64,000 bases of DNA. Source: Haliscomenobacteraceae bacterium (GTDB lineage Bacteria; Bacteroidota; Bacteroidia; Chitinophagales; Saprospiraceae). Below, piece by piece: positions 34,028-43,109 of this stretch (position 1 is the stretch's first letter; each line of letters starts with the position of its first letter). The position numbers and the translations under genes are program-made. The stretch covers positions 1 to 64,000 of the forward strand of contig CANMVX010000016.1 of NCBI GenBank assembly GCA_947501115.1. The letters run 5' to 3'. The notes beneath the pieces are model-generated. The model made no database searches and had not been told where the DNA came from. It saw only the letters and a program-made list of their open reading frames with translations.

Positions 34028-34918
34028 TTACATCCGTTTGTTGTTATAGAATTTATAGATAGGATATATTATAACAGAAAGGACAATTAGCAAACTTCCC
34101 CAATAAAAGGAGTTTGTTAATTGTTCGTTCTCGTTAAGTAGGAACCAGGCAAATGCAATGCCATAAAGCGGCTCAAGCGTCATACTAAGGCTAACGGTAA
34201 AGGCACTCAGTTGCTTCATAGCATGAAGGGTTAGAGAATAGGCCAGGCTGGTGCAGACAAAAGCTAAAAGAGCTATGTATATCCAATCGTTCGTTCCCTG
34301 AGGAATTACTGCTTCTTTAGGGTTGAAAGTTAGCCAAAAGGGAATAGCGATGGTTAACAATATGAGCGCGCTACCCAATTCGAGAAAAGTTATGGTAATC
34401 GCGTCCGAGAGCAAGGTCAATTTTTGATTTAACGAACTAAAAAGGGAAGCCAGGAAGGCGGAAAATAGGCCTATCAAAAATCCATCTAAAAATTTTGTCG
34501 GTAAGGTTCGCACAATCAATATCATTCCTGGTATAATAAGTAGAGAGAGCATGATTTCAATGATATTTACTTTTCTCTTCTGTACCAATGGTTCAAGAAA
34601 AGCGGTAAATAAAGGCGTTGCGGCCAGAGCTAAAACGCCAACGGATGCATTGGATGCTTTAATGGATCCGTAAAATGTTAACCAATGAAGCCCCACAATA
34701 CCACCTGTTCCGCAGATAAAGAGGATATTTTTTGTGGAAACCTGTTTAAAAACGGATGTTAATTTTGCAAAAAATCCAAGGCTGATAACGGTTAAGAGTA
34801 TTCGCCACCATACGAGAGGCAGGGCTGATAGAGATATGACGGCACCTAAAATGGCTGTAAAGCCAAACAGAATAATTGAAAAATGTAATGCCAGATAGGA
34901 ACGTAAAGGCTCTTTCAT
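34028..34918 (-). CDS. EamA-family transporter
   Basis: The 296-residue inner-membrane protein has about ten hydrophobic helices in two EamA repeats, in the drug/metabolite transporter superfamily. Segments such as SNASVGVLALAATPLFTAFLEPLV and the terminal LEPLYGIAFAWFLLNE are typical of each repeat. It probably exports a metabolite such as an amino acid; the substrate is unknown. The start was placed at 34918 (MKEPLRSYLALHFSIIL); an ATG at 34942 would add 8 residues. It is divergent from the peroxiredoxin gene. Confidence 0.85.
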   Translation of the reverse strand: MKEPLRSYLALHFSIILFGFTAILGAVISLSALPLVWWRILLTVISLGFFAKLTSVFKQVSTKNILFICGTGGIVGLHWLTFYGSIKASNASVGVLALAATPLFTAFLEPLVQKRKVNIIEIMLSLLIIPGMILIVRTLPTKFLDGFLIGLFSAFLASLFSSLNQKLTLLSDAITITFLELGSALILLTIAIPFWLTFNPKEAVIPQGTNDWIYIALLAFVCTSLAYSLTLHAMKQLSAFTVSLSMTLEPLYGIAFAWFLLNENEQLTNSFYWGSLLIVLSVIIYPIYKFYNNKRM

Positions 34919-34971
34919 GAACAATTTTAGTATTAATGTCATTATAGTATTTTAAACCAAAATAACCTGCT

Positions 34972-35436
34972 ATGTTAAAAATCGGTGATACAGCTCCCTC
35001 GTTTACTTTGTTCTCAAGTGAGAAGAATGAAGTATCTCTTTCAGACTTCCAAGGTCAATCGGTAGTCATTTTGTTCTTCCCCCTTGCATTTACTGGTGTT
35101 TGTACCACTGAATTGTGTAATACCAGAGATGATATCCAGTCTTACAAAAATTTGAATGCCCAAGTTATTGCTATTTCGGTAGATTCTCTTTTTACCCTGG
35201 AAAAATTTAAAGCAGAACAAAATTTGAACTTCCCATTATTGGCAGATTTTAATCGCACAGTTTCTGCAGATTATGGTTGTCTGTATGAAGATTTTGTTTT
35301 GGGAATGAAAAAAGTGGCCAAAAGATCTGCATTTGTTGTCGATAAAAATGGAATTATCCAATATGCAGAGGTATTGGAAAGTGCAGGAGATTTACCGAAC
35401 TTTGACGCTGTTAAAAGTACCTTGCAAAATTTGTAA
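34972..35436 (+). CDS. Peroxiredoxin (AhpE/redoxin type)
   Basis: The 154-residue thioredoxin-fold protein reduces peroxides. FFPLAFTGVCTTELC carries the peroxidatic cysteine in the PxxxTxxC motif, with a second cysteine four residues later. DFQGQSVVILFF and KRSAFVVDKNGIIQYAEV are typical of the redoxin family. Length matches AhpE-like 1-Cys or atypical 2-Cys enzymes. clpS starts 10 nt downstream in the same direction, and the terminator at 35779-35809 ends both. Confidence 0.9.
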   Translation: MLKIGDTAPSFTLFSSEKNEVSLSDFQGQSVVILFFPLAFTGVCTTELCNTRDDIQSYKNLNAQVIAISVDSLFTLEKFKAEQNLNFPLLADFNRTVSADYGCLYEDFVLGMKKVAKRSAFVVDKNGIIQYAEVLESAGDLPNFDAVKSTLQNL

Positions 35437-35446
35437 TTATATAGCT

Positions 35447-35761
35447 ATGACGTTTTCTCACGCAGATACGGATGAACTGATCTTAACCGAAGTGATTGAG
35501 GAATTAGACAGCGATAATACAGGTAATGTAGCCAGATTAATTGTGTTTAATGATGAGCATAATACATTTAATTGGGTCATAGATTGTTTTATACAAGTTC
35601 TGAATCATTCAGAGGCTCAGGCAGAGCAGTTAGCACTATTGATTCACCTGAAAGGTAAGGCAACCGTTAAAACGGCACCTAAAAGTGTGCTAAAACCTTT
35701 CAAGGACTCTTTAACGGATAAAGGTTTGTCGGTAATCATTGAGGAAGACAGTGGCAAGTAA
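35447..35761 (+). CDS. clpS: ATP-dependent Clp protease adaptor ClpS
   Basis: The 104-residue product carries the ClpS core: ARLIVFNDEHNTFNWVIDCFIQVLNHSEAQAEQLALLIHLKGKATV, with the NDxHNTF motif that binds N-degron residues. ClpS delivers such substrates to ClpAP. The start was set at 35447, right after the peroxiredoxin stop; a longer reading from 35333 would overlap that gene by more than 100 nt with unrelated sequence. A strong terminator follows. Confidence 0.93.
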   Translation: MTFSHADTDELILTEVIEELDSDNTGNVARLIVFNDEHNTFNWVIDCFIQVLNHSEAQAEQLALLIHLKGKATVKTAPKSVLKPFKDSLTDKGLSVIIEEDSGK

Positions 35762-35778
35762 ATGAAAGACTTTAAAAT

Positions 35779-35809
35779 AAAGCCCCAGAGTAAATCCCTG
35801 GGGCTTTTT
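35779..35809 (+). terminator. Rho-independent terminator after clpS
   Basis: AAAGCCCCAG pairs with CTGGGGCTTT around a 9-nt loop and ends in a run of five T, 17 nt after the clpS stop. It is a textbook intrinsic terminator for the peroxiredoxin-clpS transcript. Confidence 0.9.
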
Positions 35810-35898
35810 AATTGGCTGAAAACTAATTCTTGAATGTATAATCTAACTTGACCTCAATATAAATTTCAAATTTTACAATTCCAAAAAATAATAGGGGA

Positions 35899-35967
35899 AA
35901 TAGGGGATCCCCTATTATTTTAAAAAATAATGGGATATTTTTTTGACCAATTTTCGTTCTATATTTG
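35899..35967 (+). promoter_or_regulatory. Palindromic operator candidate and promoter
   Basis: AATAGGGGATCCCCTATT at 35899-35916 is a perfect 18-bp palindrome. A further AAAATAATAGGGG copy of its arm stands at 35885-35897 and can pair with CCCCTATTATTTT at 35909-35921. The -7 box TATATTTG lies at 35960-35967 with TTTG at 35942-35945, a short 14-nt spacing. The palindrome ends 26 nt before the TTTG element, a position suited to a dimeric regulator. Transcription starting near 35975 supports the CDS start at 35990. Confidence 0.5.
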
Positions 35968-35989
35968 TAAGACCGAAAAATCTCGATGT

Positions 35990-37429
35990 ATGCTCAGAAA
36001 TGTTTTTATTTGTCTTCTTTCGCTCTCCCTTTTCATTTCTGACATTACGTGCCAATCCATAAATCAGCCATTAGTTCTATCTTCTGAGCAATTCAACATT
36101 GCGGTCAATCCTCAAAATGGAGATTATATCGTTCTTGCAAAAGATAGTTTTTATTTATTTAATTTGTCAGTGTCGGGAGGGTGGAGACCTTATAAGTACA
36201 AAAAGAACGACCTGGATTCGGTTTTGAAGCAACCTATAGAATTGAACTTCATTCACGATGCAAAGCAAGTTCTTTTCTTTGCCGGCGGTGGTGGTCAGGT
36301 ATATCTTTTTAAAGATTCTTCTATTCTTCGTCAGGATAAATCCTTTCTGCAAAAAAATCAATTTGGTGCGGCAAGCTTTGAGTTTAAAGATAAAATTATT
36401 CTTTACAGCGGGTATGGCTTTTATTCGTATAAACCATATATGACAGAATATTCTGATAAAACCGATGAATGGTTCTTAAGACCTTATGCTTCTAATCAAT
36501 ATTTACCAAAAGGCAGGCAGGCGGTCGTTTATCAGTTAGATAAAAATTTGGGCTACTTTTATATGTCTTCGGGATATACTTTAAACAAGCCATATTTTGA
36601 AGATGTGGAAAATTTGGATTTAAATGATGTCTGGAGGTTTGATCTGAACACAAACAAATGGAAACAACTTGGATACATAGACGATGATAGGAGAATTAGA
36701 AATCTTCGGTTTCCTTTCTTTGCAAGGGGGAATTTTTATGCGATTGAGAAAGGACCAAATAATGCCATCGTTAAAATAAATATAGCGAAAAATTCATTTG
36801 AAAAATTTAAAACAGATCATCTTGTTGATCAGTCTTTAGTAGAATATGGGACGTTCTATAATACTAAGGATGAAAATATTCTTTTGGTAATACAAGGTAA
36901 GGACCTAAGGGACAAACATAGTTTTATAGTAAGTATAGTTCCGCTCAAAGAATTAGAAAAGAACTTAATTATATCCAAAAAATATTATTTCACTGTGTTT
37001 GATAAGTTATGGCCTTTCTTTTTGATGATTGCAGCGCTGGTGAGTTTAATCTTTTTTAGTAGAGAATTAAAGAAAAGAAAAAATAATCAGCGAAATGAAA
37101 AACCGGTCATTCATTTTAATCTAACTGAAAACCAAGTTACTTATAGTGGAATCAGGATTCCTTTTGAGGATGAACAGATTCAGTTTCTAAATTATCTGGT
37201 GGAAAACGGGGGTGAAATTTCAAACAATGATTTATTAGACTTTATAAAAAAAGGCCATGAATCATTAGATACATTAAAGAAAAGAAAGCTAAAGTTAATA
37301 ATGGATATAAATCAAATTTTTAAAATTTGCACGGGGTTAGGCAGTCCGTTTTTGCTTGAGCTAAAAGATGATAATGACAGGAGGTATAAAGACTATCTTA
37401 TTAACCCTGTTTATGAGGTGAGCGTTTAA
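35990..37429 (+). CDS. Membrane-spanning kelch-like protein with cytoplasmic C-terminal domain
   Basis: The 479-residue product has a signal peptide (MLRNVFICLLSLSLFISDITCQ), a periplasmic region of about 310 residues with kelch-like blocks (LNDVWRFDLNTNKWKQLGYI), one membrane helix (about 340-357, FFLMIAALVSLIFF) and a basic-start cytoplasmic domain of about 115 residues. That last domain could be a winged helix like OmpR: FNLTENQVTYSGIRIPFEDEQIQFLNYLV, GGEISNNDLLDFI, and a final KLIMDINQIFKI helix. If so it is a one-component transmembrane regulator. Domain calls are from pattern only. The start at 35990 fits the promoter and signal peptide. Confidence 0.65.
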   Translation: MLRNVFICLLSLSLFISDITCQSINQPLVLSSEQFNIAVNPQNGDYIVLAKDSFYLFNLSVSGGWRPYKYKKNDLDSVLKQPIELNFIHDAKQVLFFAGGGGQVYLFKDSSILRQDKSFLQKNQFGAASFEFKDKIILYSGYGFYSYKPYMTEYSDKTDEWFLRPYASNQYLPKGRQAVVYQLDKNLGYFYMSSGYTLNKPYFEDVENLDLNDVWRFDLNTNKWKQLGYIDDDRRIRNLRFPFFARGNFYAIEKGPNNAIVKINIAKNSFEKFKTDHLVDQSLVEYGTFYNTKDENILLVIQGKDLRDKHSFIVSIVPLKELEKNLIISKKYYFTVFDKLWPFFLMIAALVSLIFFSRELKKRKNNQRNEKPVIHFNLTENQVTYSGIRIPFEDEQIQFLNYLVENGGEISNNDLLDFIKKGHESLDTLKKRKLKLIMDINQIFKICTGLGSPFLLELKDDNDRRYKDYLINPVYEVSV

Positions 37430-37434
37430 AATAC

Positions 37435-37464
37435 AAAAAGCCAACCTTTTCAGGTTGACTTTTT
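37435..37464. terminator. Bidirectional terminator
   Basis: AAAAAG-C-CAACC pairs with GGTTG-A-CTTTTT with one mismatch around a 6-nt loop. It ends in T runs on both strands, so it can serve the plus-strand kelch gene ending at 37429 and the minus-strand tRNA-Asn. Confidence 0.75.
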
Positions 37465-37465
37465 G

Positions 37466-37539
37466 CGCCTCAGGTAGGGCTCGAACCTACGACCTACGGA
37501 TTAACAGTCCGCCGCTCTAACCGGCTGAGCTACTGAGGC
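37466..37539 (-). tRNA. tRNA-Asn (GTT)
   Basis: On the minus strand a complete cloverleaf of 74 nt can be drawn. The acceptor stem GCCTCAG pairs with CTGAGGC, with discriminator G as usual for tRNA-Asn. The D arm is GCTC/GAGC, the anticodon loop CTGTTAATC gives anticodon GTT, and the T arm contains GGTTCGAGC. The 3' CCA is not encoded. Confidence 0.95.
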
Positions 37540-37642
37540 AGGTTAGATGCACCTTTAGATATTTTCAAAAGGCGACTGCAAAAATAGAAGGATTATTAAA
37601 TAAATTGCAATATTTACACAATAAATTTTAAAAAAAATCACA

Positions 37643-38566
37643 ATGAAATTATTAACCGTTGGTACTGTGGCATTTGACGATATTGAAACGCCATTTGGTA
37701 GAGCTGAAAAGGCTATTGGAGGGGCTGCAACTTACATTTCTTTGGCCGCTTCATACTTTGCTGAGCAAGTTAGGATCGTTTCTGTAGTGGGTGACGATTT
37801 TCCTGAAAGCGTTTTGCAAGACTTAACAAGTCGAAATATTGATTTGGCAGGGCTGGAAGTAAAGAAAGGTGAAAAGTCGTTTTTCTGGGCGGGACGATAC
37901 CACAATGACATGAACTCACGAGATACCCTTGAAACGCAACTTAATGTATTAGCCGATTTTAATCCTATTCTTCCGGAAGAATATAAAAGTTCAGATTTTT
38001 TAATGTTAGGAAACTTAACGCCAGACATTCAATTATCGGTTATTGAACAAATGGCGGGTAAGCCAAAATTAATTGCGTTGGATACGATGAACTTTTGGAT
38101 GGATATTGCCATGGAAAGTCTCAAAAAGGTATTAAAAAGAATTGACATGCTTATTATCAATGACGAAGAGGCTAGGCAACTGGCTGGTACCTATTCGTTG
38201 GTGACGGCTGCGGCTATAATCCATGAAATGGGACCCAAATTTGTTGTAATTAAAAAAGGAGAACACGGTGCCCTTTTATTTGAAGGGGAAAATATATTTT
38301 ATGCTCCGGCATTACCATTGGCGGAGGTTTTTGACCCAACAGGTGCCGGCGATACCTTTGCAGGCGGATTGATGGGGTATTTAGCTATGACCGGAGAGGT
38401 TTCTTTCGACAATTTAAAGAGAGCTATTATTTACGGTTCAGCAATGGCTTCATTTTGCGTTGAAAAGTTTAGTACAGAAAGATTGCTGAACCTTTCAAAA
38501 GTTGACATTGACGCGCGGATAGAAAAATTTGGTAAACTGGTAAATTTTGATTCTATTCCAGTGTAA
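37643..38566 (+). CDS. PfkB-family sugar or nucleoside kinase
   Basis: The 307-residue product belongs to the PfkB/ribokinase family. It opens with LTVGTVAFDDIETPFG and GGAATYISLAASYF, and near the C terminus has the ATP/catalytic motif FDPTGAGDTFAGGLMGYLA with the base Asp. It phosphorylates a sugar or nucleoside; the substrate is not determinable, though similar proteins in Bacteroidota are annotated as sugar kinases. It converges with rlmN, 4 nt between stops. Confidence 0.88.
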   Translation: MKLLTVGTVAFDDIETPFGRAEKAIGGAATYISLAASYFAEQVRIVSVVGDDFPESVLQDLTSRNIDLAGLEVKKGEKSFFWAGRYHNDMNSRDTLETQLNVLADFNPILPEEYKSSDFLMLGNLTPDIQLSVIEQMAGKPKLIALDTMNFWMDIAMESLKKVLKRIDMLIINDEEARQLAGTYSLVTAAAIIHEMGPKFVVIKKGEHGALLFEGENIFYAPALPLAEVFDPTGAGDTFAGGLMGYLAMTGEVSFDNLKRAIIYGSAMASFCVEKFSTERLLNLSKVDIDARIEKFGKLVNFDSIPV

Positions 38567-38570
38567 ATAA

Positions 38571-39611
38571 TTACTCCTGATTGGCTAACTGTCCGCATGC
38601 GGCATCAATATCTTTTCCCCTGCTACGGCGGACAGTTACCATTATTCCTTTTTCCCGGACAGTCTTTGCAAAAATATCTATCTTATTTCCACTGGCCTTT
38701 TCAAAAGGGGCATCGGGAATAGGATTGTATTCAATAATATTTATTCTTACTGGAAAATTCCGGCATAGTTTAACCAAATTTAAAGCATCGGCAACGGAAT
38801 CATTAAATCCCTGGAAAGCAATATATTCATAACTTATTCTATTCCCTGTTTTTTCATAATAATAGGAAATAGCTTCTAAGATAGCCTTTAAGTTGTTTGA
38901 TTCATTAATGGGCATTATCTGATTTCTTTTCTCGTCATCAGCTGCATGAAGAGAAAGGGCTAAATTAGTTTTTGTCCCATCATCGGCTAATTGCCGGATC
39001 ATTTTCCCAATGCCTGCTGTACTTATAGTAATTCGTCGGGCTGCCATGTTCCACCCCGTCAGCGATGTTAGCTTTTCAATACTGTCCATAACGGGTTTGT
39101 AAGCTAATAGAGGTTCGCCCATGCCCATATAGACAACGTTGGTCAGTTTCTTATTAAAATGCTCGAGGCATAAGTTATTTATAGCATTTACCTGACTTAC
39201 AATTTCTCCTGCAGTCAGATTTCTTTCTCTTTTCATTTTTCCCGTTGCACAAAAACTACAAGTTAAGCTGCAACCAACCTGGCTGGAAACACAGACGGTA
39301 AATCGGTTTTCATCCAATACGGGAATAAGTACGCTCTCTATGTTAAATCCGTCATGTAATCTGAATCTGGCTTTTATGGTCCCGTCTTCACTAATTTGTT
39401 GTTTGTCCAAGGTAATGTTAAGGAAAATAAAATATTCATTTAGCTTTTCCCGAAGAAGAATGGGTAGGTTCGTCATTTCCTCGAAAGACTGAGCGTTATG
39501 TTGCCAAAGCCAGGCATATATTTGTTTGGCACGAAAAGATGGTTGCCCCCAGGAGCTTAGTAATTCTGATAAACCGGGTAGAGAAGCCTCTCTAATATCT
39601 TGTTGTTTCAT
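38571..39611 (-). CDS. rlmN: 23S rRNA A2503 methyltransferase (dual-specificity RlmN)
   Basis: The 346-residue radical-SAM enzyme methylates A2503 of 23S rRNA, and A37 of some tRNAs. The CxxxCxxC cluster motif is in CSLTCSFCATGK, with FCATG typical of RlmN, and ARRITISTAGIGKMIRQLAD and RGKDIDAACGQL fit the C terminus, the last with the catalytic cysteine. The start was placed at 39611 (MKQQDIREASLPGL): a longer reading to 39674 would overlap the upstream peptidase by 31 nt. Confidence 0.93.
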   Translation of the reverse strand: MKQQDIREASLPGLSELLSSWGQPSFRAKQIYAWLWQHNAQSFEEMTNLPILLREKLNEYFIFLNITLDKQQISEDGTIKARFRLHDGFNIESVLIPVLDENRFTVCVSSQVGCSLTCSFCATGKMKRERNLTAGEIVSQVNAINNLCLEHFNKKLTNVVYMGMGEPLLAYKPVMDSIEKLTSLTGWNMAARRITISTAGIGKMIRQLADDGTKTNLALSLHAADDEKRNQIMPINESNNLKAILEAISYYYEKTGNRISYEYIAFQGFNDSVADALNLVKLCRNFPVRINIIEYNPIPDAPFEKASGNKIDIFAKTVREKGIMVTVRRSRGKDIDAACGQLANQE

Positions 39612-39643
39612 AGAAAACGAAATATTGTAATGATAGGGGGTAT

Positions 39644-41431
39644 TTAAATTGGAGAACATTGTTGTTGCAGCCAAATTTTTTCATCATCAGAAATTAATGG
39701 GGATAAACCATTCCAAACCAAACGATGATAATTGTTTAACCATTCTTTTTCATCCTGGTTCAATAGAGATGAATCAATAAGTTGTTGAGAAATGGGAAAC
39801 AGGGTTAAATCCTCAAAAGAAAGAAAGCCATTTTCAAGATCTTTACAAAGCAGGATGTTTTCAATCCGTATGCCATATTCGCCCTCAATATAAACTCCGG
39901 GTTCGTTGGTGGTAATCATGCCTGGCTTTAACGCGGTAGTTCCCCTGCTAGTAGTCGGATTTGTTGCAAATCCCTGTGGACCTTCATGGACGGACAGAAA
40001 AAAACCTACACCATGGCCAGTACCATGCGCATAATTCAAACCTTGCTTCCACAGGGGGGTCCTGGCTAAAGTATCGAGTTGCATACCCACGGTACCGGAG
40101 GGAAATTGGGCAGAGGCTAAAGTAATAAATCCCTTTAACACTAAAGTAAAGTGCTTTTTTATTAGTAATGGCGGGTTGTTTCCTAGAAATATGGTTCTGG
40201 TAATATCGGTGGTTCCGTCCAGGTATTGCCCACCTGAATCGACTAAAAGTAATCCACCTTTTTTAATGATAGCGGCATTCTCCAAAGTAGGATGATAATG
40301 AATTATGGCACCGTTGCTTTTGTAGCCAACAATGGCATTAAAACTTTCACCTCTATAATCGGCCTGTTGGGCTCTGTAAAAGGCACATTTTTCCGCAAAA
40401 TCAAATTCAGAGATAGCATTCTCATTTTCTATTTCACTTTCTAACCATCTAAAGGCACGAATCAGGGCTATGCCATCTTTAAGCATTGCCTTTTGAATGT
40501 GCGTTATTTCATTTTCCGATTTAACCGCCTTGAGTTCCATAATCCAATTGGGGTGCATCAAGCACCTTTCAGGAGGTATAATCTTGTAAATGGCAGCATT
40601 TAACGATTCAGGGTGTACGATAAAGGTAACATCACTCCCTAAATGAGTTATGGAATCCATTAGGGTCTCATAAGGTAAAATAGTGATATTTTCCTTTGAT
40701 AAGGATTCCTTTGTTTTGGTAGATATTTTTTTTTCGTTGACAAATAAAAAACTGGTTTCTTTCCCTAATAATAAATACGCGTAGAATAAAGGATTAAACG
40801 GAATATCATTGCCTCTTAAATTTAATATCCATGCAATATCATCTAAAGTGGACAGGACAAGATAATCAGCATCAAATGATGTCATTTTAGCTCTTAATAA
40901 ACCCATTTTACGCTCCCTGCTCATTGACGAAAAATGAATATCATGTTCAAATATCTCTGAAGCAGGTAAAGCAGGTCTGTTTACCCATAGTTTGTCAAAA
41001 GGGTCATATTGTGGAAAAAGAGTTAAATGATGTGCGGAAAAAAGGGCTGAAATTTGTTCAAGCTGTTGTATAGAGAAAAGGCGGGAATCCAAACCGACCT
41101 GTTTACCAGGAGTTAGTTGTTTAACTAACCAGGGTAAATGTTCTGGAGCATGTGGTACTATTTGTTTGTGAAGCGTTATACCTGTGCCGGATAACTCAAT
41201 GTCGGCTTGTATAAAATATCTGGGGTCCGTCCAAAGTGCGGCATAATCGGCCAATACAATCAAGGTACCAGCGGAGCCTGTAAATCCACTTATCCATTCT
41301 CTTACGGCCCAATGATCTGCAATATATTCACTTTGATGCGGATCACCGGAAGGTATAATCACCGCATCTATTTTGTTTTTTTGCATATCAATCCGTAGAG
41401 ATTGAATCCGGTTCTTTATAACATCACTCAT
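39644..41431 (-). CDS. Xaa-Pro aminopeptidase P (M24)
   Basis: The 595-residue product has two creatinase-like N-terminal domains (about 1-300) and an M24 catalytic domain (310-530). The metal ligands are visible in LLVDSGGQYLDGTTDITRT (two Asp), HGTGHGVGFFLSVHEGPQ (His) and NEPGVYIEGEYGIRIENILL (two Glu). It removes N-terminal residues before proline. The length fits the three-domain eukaryotic-like aminopeptidase P group. It is the gene upstream of rlmN with a 32-nt gap and probably shares its transcript. Confidence 0.92.
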   Translation of the reverse strand: MSDVIKNRIQSLRIDMQKNKIDAVIIPSGDPHQSEYIADHWAVREWISGFTGSAGTLIVLADYAALWTDPRYFIQADIELSGTGITLHKQIVPHAPEHLPWLVKQLTPGKQVGLDSRLFSIQQLEQISALFSAHHLTLFPQYDPFDKLWVNRPALPASEIFEHDIHFSSMSRERKMGLLRAKMTSFDADYLVLSTLDDIAWILNLRGNDIPFNPLFYAYLLLGKETSFLFVNEKKISTKTKESLSKENITILPYETLMDSITHLGSDVTFIVHPESLNAAIYKIIPPERCLMHPNWIMELKAVKSENEITHIQKAMLKDGIALIRAFRWLESEIENENAISEFDFAEKCAFYRAQQADYRGESFNAIVGYKSNGAIIHYHPTLENAAIIKKGGLLLVDSGGQYLDGTTDITRTIFLGNNPPLLIKKHFTLVLKGFITLASAQFPSGTVGMQLDTLARTPLWKQGLNYAHGTGHGVGFFLSVHEGPQGFATNPTTSRGTTALKPGMITTNEPGVYIEGEYGIRIENILLCKDLENGFLSFEDLTLFPISQQLIDSSLLNQDEKEWLNNYHRLVWNGLSPLISDDEKIWLQQQCSPI

Positions 41432-41539
41432 CTTTGATTAATTTTTATTACATAAAATTAATCAAAAGAACCTTATGTAATGTTTAAAGTATAGATGTGC
41501 TTGTCTTCAGGTAAGAATACACATATAATAAAAAATAGT

Positions 41540-41547
41540 TATATTTG
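41540..41547 (+). promoter_or_regulatory. Candidate -7 box for rpoN
   Basis: TATATTTG matches TAnnTTTG, 33 nt before the rpoN start codon. No TTTG lies at the usual -33 distance. AAGG sits just before the ATG at 41580. Confidence 0.45.
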
Positions 41548-41579
41548 CTTAATAAACAAATAATTCGGAACAACAAGGT

Positions 41580-43109
41580 ATGCGGACAGGGTTAAGTCAG
41601 AAGCAGATACAGATTCAAAAGCTTTCACCCCAACAGATTCAACTGATGAAGCTGCTGCAGGTTCCTACTGCCTTGCTGGAACAAAGAATTAAGGAGGAGA
41701 TTGAAGAAAATCCGGCGCTTGAGGAGGGGGAAAACATAGTAGAAGCGGATACACAAGACCAAGACCCCGAAGAATCTGTAGAAAGTGACTTAGAATCGGA
41801 GGATGAGCCTGTGATTGACGACGAAATGGAGGTGGTTGACTATATCCAGGAATACCTTGATAATGAGGATGATACTCCTGACTATAAGTTGCAGGGAGAT
41901 GGTTATAATCCAGAGGAGGAGGAAAAATCTATGCCTGTGGTACTGGAAAATTCTTTTTACGATTTTTTAGTACAACAAATAGGCTTGTCCACTTTTTCGA
42001 ATGAAAAGGAAAGGATTATTGCCAGGCAGATTATCGGGAGTATCGACGAAGACGGTTATTTGAGAAGAGATACTTTCGCTTTAGTGGACGATTTAATTTT
42101 TTCGTTAAATATTATAGTAACGGAATTTGAGATTGAAGAAGTATTAAAAAAAGTCCAGAGATTTGACCCACCAGGTATTGGTGCCCGTGATTTACAAGAA
42201 TGTTTGCTAATACAATTAGCACTGCGTATTGAACAAACAGGAAAGGAAAGCCAGACAAAAGACGCGTTGATATTGGCGTATAAAATGGTGGATAAATATT
42301 TTGATGCATTTTCAAAAAAGCACTACGAGAAGTTATTAAGATCCCTTAATATTTCTGAAAAGCAGTTAAAACAAGCGGTTGAAGAAGTATTGAAATTAAA
42401 TCCCAAGCCATCAAGTGGGTATATTGGCGACGCCAAATCGAGCAATAATCAATATATTATCCCAGATTTTATCATAACAAACCGCGATGAGGAGCTTGAA
42501 GTTGTCTTACATTCCAGGAATGCACCGGAATTGAGAATTAGCGATCATTTCAGAGAAATGCTCAGGACTTACGGTGTTGATAAGACGAAAGGATTGAGTG
42601 CACAGTCTGATAAAGAAGCTGTTAAGTTTATACGACAAAAAATTGAATCTGCCCGTTGGTTTATAGACGCAATAAGACAACGTCATGAAACCATGTATAG
42701 AACGATGTATGCTATTTTGGAATATCAATATGAGTTTTTTCTAACAGGTGATCAGAAAAAGCTAAAACCCATGATATTACAAGATATTTCAACGGCAACC
42801 GGACTAGATGTTTCAACGATTTCCAGGGTAGCCAATAGCAAGTATGTCCAAACAGAATTTGGAACTAAACGATTGAAGGAATTTTTCTCTGAATCTATGC
42901 AAATGAGTGATGGAGAGGAGGTCTCTACTATAGAGGTGAAGAAGATATTAGGGGAATTAATTGTTGGAGAAGACAAGAAACTTCCTTTGTCCGATGATAA
43001 ACTGACGCAAATATTAGGAGAAAAGGGTTACCCAATTGCCCGCAGGACGGTGGCAAAATACAGGGATCAATTGAATATAGCCAAGGCATCATTAAGGAAA
43101 GAACTTTAA
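41580..43109 (+). CDS. rpoN: RNA polymerase sigma-54 factor
   Basis: The 509-residue product has the Gln-rich region I (LSQKQIQIQKLSPQQIQLMKLLQ), an acidic region II (about 45-115), core-binding and HTH regions, and the C-terminal RpoN box in ARRTVAKYRDQLNIAKASLRKEL. It directs transcription at -24/-12 promoters and needs enhancer-binding AAA+ activators, none of which is encoded here. It converges with the class III aminotransferase gene; the stops overlap by 4 nt. Confidence 0.95.
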   Translation: MRTGLSQKQIQIQKLSPQQIQLMKLLQVPTALLEQRIKEEIEENPALEEGENIVEADTQDQDPEESVESDLESEDEPVIDDEMEVVDYIQEYLDNEDDTPDYKLQGDGYNPEEEEKSMPVVLENSFYDFLVQQIGLSTFSNEKERIIARQIIGSIDEDGYLRRDTFALVDDLIFSLNIIVTEFEIEEVLKKVQRFDPPGIGARDLQECLLIQLALRIEQTGKESQTKDALILAYKMVDKYFDAFSKKHYEKLLRSLNISEKQLKQAVEEVLKLNPKPSSGYIGDAKSSNNQYIIPDFIITNRDEELEVVLHSRNAPELRISDHFREMLRTYGVDKTKGLSAQSDKEAVKFIRQKIESARWFIDAIRQRHETMYRTMYAILEYQYEFFLTGDQKKLKPMILQDISTATGLDVSTISRVANSKYVQTEFGTKRLKEFFSESMQMSDGEEVSTIEVKKILGELIVGEDKKLPLSDDKLTQILGEKGYPIARRTVAKYRDQLNIAKASLRKEL

